Assembly (NCBI RefSeq): GCF_019448255.1
Contig: NZ_CP080410.1
Span: 620,001 to 684,000 of the forward strand
DNA from: Qipengyuania flava
Lineage (GTDB): Bacteria > Pseudomonadota > Alphaproteobacteria > Sphingomonadales > Sphingomonadaceae
Length of the DNA: 64,000 nucleotides
Direction of reading: 5' to 3'
Under the pieces are notes generated by a model. The model was given only the letters and a program-made list of their open reading frames with translations, made no database searches and had not been told where the DNA came from. Position numbers and translations under genes: made by a program. Each line of letters starts with the position of its first letter. Position 1 is the first letter of the stretch. Of the stretch, positions 26,212-34,135 are shown one piece after another.

Positions 26212-28028
26212 TCCGCTTCGCCCTGCCCCTCCTCGCGCTTGGCCTGGCTTCGACCAGCCCCGCCGCGGCGCAGGACACGACGAGCTTCCGCGACCGCGCG
26301 CCGAGCGAAGAGATAGTCTATTTCGTCCTCCCCGACCGCTTCGAGAACGGCGACACGGGCAACGACACCGGCGATTTCGAGGGCGACCGCCTGACCACGG
26401 GCTTCGACCCTGAGCACAAGGGCTTCTTCCACGGCGGTGACCTCAAGGGCCTGACGCAGCGCCTCGACTATCTCGAACGGCTCGGCGTCACGGCAATCTG
26501 GTTTGCGCCGATCTTCCAGAACAAGCCGGTCCAGGGACCTGAGGGCGATGAGAGCGCGGGCTACCACGGCTATTGGGTCACCGACTTCACCCGTCCCGAT
26601 GGCCATTTCGGAACGCGCGAGGAGTTCAAGACCTTCGTCGAGGCGGCGCACGCGCGCGGGATGAAGGTCTATATGGACATCATCACCAATCACACCGCCG
26701 ACGTGATCCGCTACCGTGAGGGCGATGCGACGGGTTACGCCTATCGCAGCCGCGGCGACTTTCCCTATTCGCGCAAGGGCGGGATCGACGGCGCGCCGAT
26801 CAACGAAGGCTTCATGGGCGATGCGGATCGCAGCGAGGAGAATTTCGCCAAGCTGACCGACCCGTCCTACGCCTATACGCCTATGGTCCCGGCCGAAGAA
26901 GCCAAGGTGAAGGTCCCCGCCTGGCTCAACGATCCGATCTACTACCACAACCGCGGCGACACGACCTTTACCGGCGAGAGCAGCCGTTACGGCGATTTCG
27001 TCGGGCTCGACGATCTCTTCACCGCGCACCCGCGCGTGGTCGAAGGGATGATCGAGATCTACGCCAGCTGGATCCGCGATTTCGGCATTGACGGTTTCCG
27101 CGTCGATACCGCGCGGCACGTGAACCCGGAATTCTGGCAGGCCTTCGTGCCCGCCATGCTTGAGACGGCCGAAGAAGCGGGCATTCCGAACTTCCACATC
27201 TTCGGCGAGGTTTACAAGGACAGCTCGAACAACGGCTACATCGCGCAGTACACACGGCGTGACGGTTTCCCGGCGGTCCTCGATTTCGCCTTTGCGCAAG
27301 GCATTCGCGAGACGGTGGCCCAGGGCAAGGGGACCTATATCCTCAACGAACTGTTCGACGGCGATGTGCTCTACGAAGGCGGCGAGGAAGCCGCGCTCGC
27401 CATGCCGACCTTCCTCGGCAATCACGACATGGGGCGTTTCTCGACCATCGTGAAATGGGATCGGCCCGAGGTGGGCCAGGACGAGCTGCTGGCCCGTGTG
27501 AAGCTCGCGCACGCCATGCTGCTCACGCTGCGCGGAAGCCCCGTGGTCTATTACGGCGACGAGCAGGGCTTTGTCGGCGACGGCAATGACCAGGCTGCAC
27601 GCGAGGACATGTTCCCTTCGCGAACCGCCAGCTACAACGACAACAACCTCATCGGTACGGATGCCACCACCGCGACCAGCAATTTCGACGAGACCCATCC
27701 GCTCTTCGCCTTGATCTCCGAACTGTCGGCGGTCCGCAGGGCGCATCCGGCGCTGTCGAAAGGTCGCCAGGAGGTCCGCCACTACGAACAGGAGGCCGGT
27801 ATTTTTGCCGTAAGCCGTTTCGATCCCGACACCGGGGGCGAGTACCTCGCCGTCTTCAACACGGCAGATGCGCCCAATGCGGCCAACATCCTTGTCGGCT
27901 ATAATGCGCGCGGCTTCGAAACACTCGCCGGGACCTGCCCCGCAGCTGTCTCCGCCCCGGGCAGCGCGCCCGTTTCGCTTCCCGCATTCGGCTGGGCCGT
28001 CTGCCGCGTTTCGGAGACGGCAGAATGA
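26208..28028 (+). CDS. Secreted GH13 alpha-amylase/cyclomaltodextrinase-type enzyme
   Basis: A 606-residue enzyme with a signal peptide (residues 1-22, ending PAAAQ). GH13 motifs: DIITNHT (~157-163), DGFRVDTARH with D300, FHIFGEVYKD with E334, and FLGNHDMG with D407. An insert of about 100 residues between barrel strands 3 and 4 (~170-260) is usual for this subgroup of bacterial alpha-amylases. It has a C-terminal beta domain. It is the second gene of a five-gene row coupled by 4-nt overlaps. It would depolymerise alpha-glucans in the periplasm. Confidence 0.9.
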   Translation: MIRFALPLLALGLASTSPAAAQDTTSFRDRAPSEEIVYFVLPDRFENGDTGNDTGDFEGDRLTTGFDPEHKGFFHGGDLKGLTQRLDYLERLGVTAIWFAPIFQNKPVQGPEGDESAGYHGYWVTDFTRPDGHFGTREEFKTFVEAAHARGMKVYMDIITNHTADVIRYREGDATGYAYRSRGDFPYSRKGGIDGAPINEGFMGDADRSEENFAKLTDPSYAYTPMVPAEEAKVKVPAWLNDPIYYHNRGDTTFTGESSRYGDFVGLDDLFTAHPRVVEGMIEIYASWIRDFGIDGFRVDTARHVNPEFWQAFVPAMLETAEEAGIPNFHIFGEVYKDSSNNGYIAQYTRRDGFPAVLDFAFAQGIRETVAQGKGTYILNELFDGDVLYEGGEEAALAMPTFLGNHDMGRFSTIVKWDRPEVGQDELLARVKLAHAMLLTLRGSPVVYYGDEQGFVGDGNDQAAREDMFPSRTASYNDNNLIGTDATTATSNFDETHPLFALISELSAVRRAHPALSKGRQEVRHYEQEAGIFAVSRFDPDTGGEYLAVFNTADAPNAANILVGYNARGFETLAGTCPAAVSAPGSAPVSLPAFGWAVCRVSETAE

Positions 28029-29650
28029 ACCGCGCGGACAGTTTTGAGAACGTTCTCAACAAGGCCGGGGCGCTGCCCTGGTGGAAGGGCGCAGCGATCT
28101 ACCAGATCTATCCGCGCAGCTTCCAGGATTCGAACGGCGACGGGATCGGCGATCTGCCGGGCATCACTCAGCGCCTGCCGCATGTCGCCAGCCTCGGCGT
28201 CGATGCGATCTGGATCTCGCCCTTCTTCAAGTCGCCGATGAAGGACTACGGCTACGACGTCTCGGATTATTGCGACGTCGATCCGATTTTCGGAACGCTG
28301 GCCGATTTCGACGCGCTGGTCGAGCGCGCGCACGAGCTCGGCCTCAAGGTCCTCATCGACCAGGTCTATTCGCACACCTCGGACGAGCATCCCTGGTTTG
28401 CGGAAAGTCGCTCGGACAGAACCAATCCGAAGAACGATTGGTATGTCTGGGCCGACGCCAAGCCCGACGGGTCGCCTCCGTCGAACTGGCAATCCGTGTT
28501 CGGGGGTCCCGCGTGGACGTGGGACGCCCGGCGCGGCCAGTATTACCTGCACAACTTCCTGAGCTCGCAGCCGCAGATCAACATGCACAACCGCGAGGTG
28601 CAGGACGCGGTATTGGGGGTAATGCGCTTCTGGCTCGATCGGGGCGTGGACGGGTTCCGCATCGATGCGCTCAACTTCGCGATGCACGACCCCGATCTGC
28701 GCGACAATCCACCTGCGCCCGCGACCGACAAGCCGCGCACTCGGCCCTTCGATTTCCAGCTCAAGAAGCACAACATGTCGCACCCCGACATCCCGGCCTT
28801 CATCGAGCGGATCCGCGCGCTGACCGAGGAATATGACGGCATTTTCACCGTCGCCGAAGTCGGCGGGGACGAAGCCGAGGCCGAGATGAAGGCGTTCACG
28901 CAAGGCGAGACGCACCTCAATTCCGCCTACGGCTTCAATTTCCTCTACGCCGAGAAGCTGACACCCGGCGCCATTTGCGCGGCGCTTGCCGAATGGCCCG
29001 ATGAAGAGGGTGTCGGCTGGCCGAGCTGGGCTTTCGAGAATCACGATGCGCCGCGCGCGGTCAGCCGCTGGTTTGCCGCCGGCCACCGCGACGCTGCGGC
29101 GCGCATGAAGACGACGCTGCTCGCCTGCCTGCGCGGCAACATCATCCTTTATTATGGCGAGGAATTGGGCCTCACCCAGGTCGATATTCCCTTCGACCAG
29201 CTCCAGGATCCCGAAGCGATCGCCAACTGGCCGCTCACGCTGAGCCGCGATGGCGCGCGCACGCCGATGCCGTGGGCCGCAAGCGAAGCGCACGGCGGCT
29301 TTACGAAGGGCGAACCCTGGTTGCCGGTGGGCGAAGAGAACGCGGCCCGCTCGGTCGAGGCGCAGGAAGCGGACGACACCTCGCTGCTGCATCACACCCG
29401 CGCCATGCTGGACCTGCGCCGCGCCAACCGCGCGCTCCATCACGGCGCCGTCACCCGCTGCGAAAGCGTGGACGGGCTTTTCGTGATCGAGCGGGATGGC
29501 GAAGGCCAGCGGGTCCGCTGCCTCTTCAACCTGGGTACCACGCCCGTAGCCCCGCCTACCGATCTGACGGACGGAACGGTCCTCGCGTCCACCAATGCGG
29601 CCGATCCGGCAAACCTTCCTCCCTTTGGCGCACTGGTGATCGAACTATGA
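28025..29650 (+). CDS. Cytoplasmic GH13 alpha-glucosidase
   Basis: A 541-residue GH13 enzyme of the oligo-1,6-glucosidase/alpha-glucosidase type: YQIYPRSFQDSNGDGIGDL (residues ~26-44), DQVYSHTSDEHPWF, DGFRIDALNF with D214, FTVAEVGGD with E278, and FENHDAPR with D341. No signal peptide, so it acts in the cytoplasm on imported maltose or isomaltose-type sugars. The start ATG overlaps the previous stop. A perfect palindrome occupies codons 7-12 (28044-28059). It closely resembles the alpha-glucosidases of maltose loci in related bacteria. Confidence 0.92.
   Translation: MNRADSFENVLNKAGALPWWKGAAIYQIYPRSFQDSNGDGIGDLPGITQRLPHVASLGVDAIWISPFFKSPMKDYGYDVSDYCDVDPIFGTLADFDALVERAHELGLKVLIDQVYSHTSDEHPWFAESRSDRTNPKNDWYVWADAKPDGSPPSNWQSVFGGPAWTWDARRGQYYLHNFLSSQPQINMHNREVQDAVLGVMRFWLDRGVDGFRIDALNFAMHDPDLRDNPPAPATDKPRTRPFDFQLKKHNMSHPDIPAFIERIRALTEEYDGIFTVAEVGGDEAEAEMKAFTQGETHLNSAYGFNFLYAEKLTPGAICAALAEWPDEEGVGWPSWAFENHDAPRAVSRWFAAGHRDAAARMKTTLLACLRGNIILYYGEELGLTQVDIPFDQLQDPEAIANWPLTLSRDGARTPMPWAASEAHGGFTKGEPWLPVGEENAARSVEAQEADDTSLLHHTRAMLDLRRANRALHHGAVTRCESVDGLFVIERDGEGQRVRCLFNLGTTPVAPPTDLTDGTVLASTNAADPANLPPFGALVIEL
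28044..28059. promoter_or_regulatory. Perfect 16-bp palindrome inside the alpha-glucosidase 5' end
   Basis: TTGAGAACGTTCTCAA, a perfect palindrome with a CG centre, lies 19 bases into the coding sequence. It has the form of a LacI-family operator and differs in the half-sites from the 8292/13284 type. It could be an internal control point, or chance in a region coding for FENVLN. Confidence 0.4.
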
Positions 29651-31674
29651 ACCTGAAGCCCCTCTTCGCAGTTTTCGCGCTTGTTTTCGCTGGTCCCGCC
29701 CTTGCGGAAGAGGTGGTCACCTCGCCCGACGGCACGATCAGCGTGACAGTCGACGTCAACGGCGAGGGGCGGCCCTTCTACCGGATCGACAAGCGCGGCG
29801 AGGCGATCTTCACCGAAAGCCGTCTCGGCTTCCTGCTCACCGACCAGGACAAGCTGGAACGGCGCCTGACGCTAACCGGGGCCACGCGCGCCGCCCGCGA
29901 TGAAACATGGGAGCAGCCCTGGGGCGAACAGCGCTTCGTGCGCGACCACCACGAGGAGCTGACGGTCCGTTTCGAGGAAGACAGCGACGAGAAGCGCCGC
30001 TTCGGTGTCACCTTCCGCGTGTTCGATGACGCGGTCGCCTTCCGCTATGTCTTTGACGATGCGAGCATGGGTGAAACCTTGCGCGTTGCCGAGGAGCTCA
30101 CCGAGTTCAACCTCGCCCAGAACGGCACCGCCTGGTGGATCCCGGGCGGTGAGTGGAACCGCTACGAGTATCTCTACGAAGAGACCGCAATCGACGCGGT
30201 CTCGCTGGCCCACACGCCGCTGACCTTCCGCATGGAAAACGGCACGCATGTCGCGATCCACGAGGCCGCGCTGGTCGATTTCGCCGGCATGTGGGTGAAG
30301 CGCACCACGGGCACGAATTTCCGCGCTACGCTGGCGCCCACCGGCACCTCTGCCGCGCGCGCCGTGCGCGGCCTGCCCTTTGCCACGCCCTGGCGCACGA
30401 TCCGCGTGTCGGATGATGCCGCGGGGCTGGCCGAGAGCCTGGTCGAGCTGAACCTCAACGAGCCGAACAAGCTCGGAGATGTTTCGTGGTTCACACCGCA
30501 CAAATACGTGGGTGTGTGGTGGTCGCTGCACCTCGACGAGGAAAGCTGGGGCTCGGGCCCGAAGCACGGCGCGACGACCGAAAACGTGAAGCGGTACATC
30601 GATTTCGCTGCCGAACACGGCTTCGAAGGCGTGCTGGTCGAAGGCTGGAACATCGGCTGGGACGGCAACTGGTTTTTCAACGGCAAGCTGTTCAGCTTTA
30701 CCGAAAGCTATCCTGACTACGATTTCGAGGAACTGGCTCGCTACGCCGCCGAAAAGGGCGTTCCGATTGTCGGCCATCACGAAACGAGCGGCGATGTCGG
30801 CAATTACGAAAGCCAGCTTGCTGCCGGGCTCGACCTGATGGCGGCGCGCGGGGTGAAGACGATCAAGTCGGGCTACGTCACCGACGCGTGCAACCTGCGC
30901 TATGTCCATCCCGACGGGCGTGAAACGCGCGAGTGCACCGAAAGCCAGGTGATGCAGCGCCACCACCTCAAGGTCGTTACCGAAGCAGCCAAGCGCCGCA
31001 TAGCGATGAACCCGCACGAGCCGGTCAAGGACACCGGGCTTCGCCGCACCTATCCCAACTGGGTCAGCCGTGAAGGCGCGCGCGGGATGGAATTCAGCGC
31101 CTGGGGCGTGCCGCCTAACGGGCCGGACCATGTTCCGACCATGGTCTTCACCCGCATGCTGTCGGGCCCGATGGACTATACGCCGGGCATCCTCAGCCTC
31201 GAAGGGCGGGGGCAGCCATTGCAGATGACCATGGCTCGCGCGCTGGCCGAATATGTGCTGATCTATTCGCCGATCCAGATGGTCGCCGACCTGCCCGAGC
31301 ATTACGCCGAGCAACCGGAAGCCTTCCAGTTCATCAAGGATGTGCCTGCCGACTGGTCGGAGAGCCGCATTCTCGAGGCCGAAGTGGGCGATTATGTCGT
31401 CACCGCGCGCAAGGATCGCAACTCGAATGAGTGGTTCCTTGGCGGCGGCACCGATGCCGATCCGCGCGAGGTGTCGCTGGCGCTCGACTTCCTCGATTCC
31501 GGCACGGCCTACCGCGCGGAAATCTACCGCGATGCGGACACCTCGCATTTCGAAGGGCCGACGCGCTTCGATATCGTGATCGAGGAACGCGAAGTGACAT
31601 CGGGCGATACCCTGGACCTGCGCATGGCGCCGGGTGGCGGCTTTGCGATCCGGCTGATACCCATCGGCGGGTGA
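29647..31674 (+). CDS. Secreted glycoside hydrolase family 97 (SusB-like alpha-glucosidase)
   Basis: A 675-residue protein with a signal peptide (residues 1-20, ending GPALA|EE). The N-terminal beta-sandwich (SPDGTISVTVDVNGEGRPFYRI onward) is followed by the barrel, with TENVKRYIDFAAEHGFEGVLVEGWN, VPIVGHHETSGD and the FSAWGVPPNGPDH region, then a C-terminal beta domain, all in the GH97 order. GH97 enzymes hydrolyse alpha-glucosides or alpha-galactosides from the non-reducing end; the starch context favours alpha-glucosidase. It overlaps its neighbours on both sides by 4 nt. Confidence 0.9.
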   Translation: MNLKPLFAVFALVFAGPALAEEVVTSPDGTISVTVDVNGEGRPFYRIDKRGEAIFTESRLGFLLTDQDKLERRLTLTGATRAARDETWEQPWGEQRFVRDHHEELTVRFEEDSDEKRRFGVTFRVFDDAVAFRYVFDDASMGETLRVAEELTEFNLAQNGTAWWIPGGEWNRYEYLYEETAIDAVSLAHTPLTFRMENGTHVAIHEAALVDFAGMWVKRTTGTNFRATLAPTGTSAARAVRGLPFATPWRTIRVSDDAAGLAESLVELNLNEPNKLGDVSWFTPHKYVGVWWSLHLDEESWGSGPKHGATTENVKRYIDFAAEHGFEGVLVEGWNIGWDGNWFFNGKLFSFTESYPDYDFEELARYAAEKGVPIVGHHETSGDVGNYESQLAAGLDLMAARGVKTIKSGYVTDACNLRYVHPDGRETRECTESQVMQRHHLKVVTEAAKRRIAMNPHEPVKDTGLRRTYPNWVSREGARGMEFSAWGVPPNGPDHVPTMVFTRMLSGPMDYTPGILSLEGRGQPLQMTMARALAEYVLIYSPIQMVADLPEHYAEQPEAFQFIKDVPADWSESRILEAEVGDYVVTARKDRNSNEWFLGGGTDADPREVSLALDFLDSGTAYRAEIYRDADTSHFEGPTRFDIVIEEREVTSGDTLDLRMAPGGGFAIRLIPIGG

Positions 31675-33161
31675 GCGAACCCACTCCTCCCCGCGTCGTC
31701 ATCCTCGGCGGCGGCAGCGCCGGCTGGATCACCGCCTGCCTGCTGCACCATCGCTGGGGCGCGCGAGGCGGCTCCGTCACGGTTGTCGAAAGCCCGGAGA
31801 TCGGGATCATCGGGGTGGGCGAGGGTTCGACCCCGCAGCTGAAGGCCTTCTTCGACCACCTGGGTATCGACGAAGCCGAGTGGATGGCGGCGTGCGATGC
31901 GACCTACAAGCTCGGGATCCGCTTTTCCGGCTGGAGCGAGCGGGGCGGGCACGGAAGCTACTTTCACCCTTTCCCGGGTCCGGTCGACCTCCACACCGAA
32001 CCGCGCTTCGTGCAGAATTGCGCGCTGCGGCGCCGCGGGGTGGATGTGCCGGCGCATCCGGATGACTGGTACCTCGCCGCGCTCCTCGCCGAGGGACGCC
32101 GCGCACCGCATCCGGCCGAGAACTTCCCCTTCGCGCCAAGCTACGGCTACCATTTCGACGCGCACAAGCTGGGCGGTTTCCTGCGCGAATGGGCGACGGC
32201 GCGAGGGGTGGTCCATAAGCCGCTCAAGGTCACCGATGTTGAGCTTTCAGGATCGGGCGATGTGGCCGCGCTGCGCTGCGAGAGCGGCGAGCGGATCGAG
32301 GGCGACATCTTTGTCGACTGCTCGGGCTTCCGCTCGGTGATTGCGCAACAGGCGCTCGGCGCGCGCTTCCTTCCGTTTGAGGAGAACCTGTTCAACGACC
32401 GCGCGGTCACGCTGCCGACGCCGCACCGCTATCCGATGAAACCGCAGACCGACGCCATTGCCATGCGGGCCGGCTGGCGCTGGTCGATCCCGCTGACCAC
32501 GCGGGTCGGCAACGGCTATGTCTATTCTTCCAAGTACCTGTCCGATGAGGAGGCCGAGGCCGAGCTGCGCCAGGCGATCGGAATGGAAGGCGAAGGCGAG
32601 GCGCGTGTCCTGCGGATGAAGGTCGGCCGGGTCGAGGACAGCTGGACGCGCAATTGCCTGGCCGCCGGCCTGTCGCAGGGCTTCATCGAGCCGCTCGAGG
32701 CAACCGCGCTCCATATCGGGATCGTCACCGCGCTCGATTTTGCCGAGGCTTACGAGAAGGGCGGTTTCGGCCCCGTGCACCGCGACACGTTCAACCGCCG
32801 GATCGCGGCGAAATACGAGGGCATCCGCGACTATATTGTCGCGCATTATCGCCTCAACCAGCGCAGCGACACGCAGTACTGGCGCGACAACGCGGGCAAT
32901 CACGCGCTGTCGGACAATCTCAAGGCGATGATGACCGCCTGGTTCACGCATGAGGATGTGAGCGCGGTCAACGCGGGCCAGCACGAGGGACCGCCCCCTT
33001 ATCCGACCATGAGCTGGCACGCGCTGTTTGCTGGCTACGGGACCTTTCCCCCGCAGGCGAAGATGGTGCCGCTTCTTGCGGGCATGGCCGATGGCGACCG
33101 GGATGGGGCGCGGGCCATGCTCGAGGCCTGCGCGGCCAATTTCGGTCCCTGTTCGCCCTAG
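31671..33161 (+). CDS. Flavin-dependent tryptophan-halogenase family protein 2
   Basis: A 496-residue halogenase homologue, divergent from the one at 24706. It has FAD motif GGGSAGW (13-19), active-site lysine K80 in ATYKLGIRF, WRWSIP (269-274) as WxWxIP, and an EPLEATALH stretch corresponding to the conserved Glu region, here with A in place of S. It starts at GTG 31671 overlapping the GH97 stop, and its own stop overlaps the convergent moaA by 4 bp. It closes the alpha-glucan operon, so halogenase homologues stand at both ends of the enzyme row. The substrate is unknown. Confidence 0.84.
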   Translation: MSEPTPPRVVILGGGSAGWITACLLHHRWGARGGSVTVVESPEIGIIGVGEGSTPQLKAFFDHLGIDEAEWMAACDATYKLGIRFSGWSERGGHGSYFHPFPGPVDLHTEPRFVQNCALRRRGVDVPAHPDDWYLAALLAEGRRAPHPAENFPFAPSYGYHFDAHKLGGFLREWATARGVVHKPLKVTDVELSGSGDVAALRCESGERIEGDIFVDCSGFRSVIAQQALGARFLPFEENLFNDRAVTLPTPHRYPMKPQTDAIAMRAGWRWSIPLTTRVGNGYVYSSKYLSDEEAEAELRQAIGMEGEGEARVLRMKVGRVEDSWTRNCLAAGLSQGFIEPLEATALHIGIVTALDFAEAYEKGGFGPVHRDTFNRRIAAKYEGIRDYIVAHYRLNQRSDTQYWRDNAGNHALSDNLKAMMTAWFTHEDVSAVNAGQHEGPPPYPTMSWHALFAGYGTFPPQAKMVPLLAGMADGDRDGARAMLEACAANFGPCSP

Positions 33162-34135
33162 CCGCCGGTCACGCTCATATGGCGGACGACGGCCGGTTCG
33201 CTGCGCGCCACATCGAAATCGTGCCGCAGCGGCTTCCCGGCGAGCAACAGGTCGAGCGCTTCGTCGAGCGCCGCCTCGCCGCCTGCACGGATGATGTCGC
33301 GCAGTTCCACCTTCTGGTCGTGACCAAGGCAGCCGTAGACCGTGCCCGTCGCGGCGATGCGGATGCGGTTGCAGCCGGCGCAGAAATTGTGGCTGAGCGG
33401 CGTGATGAGGCCGAGCCGCGTGCCGGTTTCTTCCACGTCGTAATAGCGCGCCGGGCCAGAGGTGCGGTGGAGCGAGGGGACCAGCGAGAAGCGCTCTTCC
33501 ATCCGCTCGCGCACTTCGGACAGAGGGAGGTGTTCGGCATGGCGATCGATCGCAACCTCGCCAAGCGGCATGCCCTCGATGAGCGCCAGGTCCATGCCGC
33601 GCTCGCCGCACCAGGCGAGGAGGTTGGGCAGCTCGTCATCGTTCACGCCGCGCATGGCGACCGCGTTGATACGGATGGCCAGGCCTGCGGCGCGGGCTGC
33701 ACCGATCCCCTCGATCACGCGGTCGAATTCGTCGCGGCGGGTGAGGGCGGCAAACCGCTCGCGGTCGAGCGTGTCGAGGCTCACGTTGATCCGCCGCACT
33801 CCGCTTGCGTAAAGTGTCTGGGCCGTCTCCGGCAGGCGTGTGCCGTTGGTGGTGAGCGTGAGTTCGTCGAGGCCGCTTTCGAGCAGGCGCCCCAGGCGCT
33901 CGACAAGGTCGAGGATCCCCTTGCGTACCAGCGGTTCACCGCCGGTCAGGCGAATACGCCGCACGCCGCGCCCGACGAGGTGCCGGGCGAGGGCCTCGAT
34001 TTCCTCGAAGGTGAGGAGGTCGCGGCGGGGCAGGAAGGTCATGTCCTCCGCCATGCAATAGGTGCAGCGCAGGTTGCAGCGGTCGGTCACCGACAAGCGG
34101 ATGTAATCGATCTTGCGGCCATGACCGTCGATCAC
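33158..34135 (-). CDS. moaA: GTP 3',8-cyclase (molybdenum cofactor biosynthesis)
   Basis: A 325-residue radical SAM enzyme for the first step of molybdopterin synthesis. The N-terminal SAM cluster cysteines are C20, C24 and C27 in CNLRCTYCM; TGGEPLVRKG follows; the C-terminal second cluster has CAGCNRIRIAATGTVYGC in outline. The family's terminal GG is present (SVTGG), as in MoaA proteins. The length is normal. It overlaps the GH42 gene upstream by 4 nt (ATGA), an odd partner for a cofactor gene, and the halogenase gene at its 3' end. Confidence 0.95.
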   Translation of the reverse strand: MIDGHGRKIDYIRLSVTDRCNLRCTYCMAEDMTFLPRRDLLTFEEIEALARHLVGRGVRRIRLTGGEPLVRKGILDLVERLGRLLESGLDELTLTTNGTRLPETAQTLYASGVRRINVSLDTLDRERFAALTRRDEFDRVIEGIGAARAAGLAIRINAVAMRGVNDDELPNLLAWCGERGMDLALIEGMPLGEVAIDRHAEHLPLSEVRERMEERFSLVPSLHRTSGPARYYDVEETGTRLGLITPLSHNFCAGCNRIRIAATGTVYGCLGHDQKVELRDIIRAGGEAALDEALDLLLAGKPLRHDFDVARSEPAVVRHMSVTGG

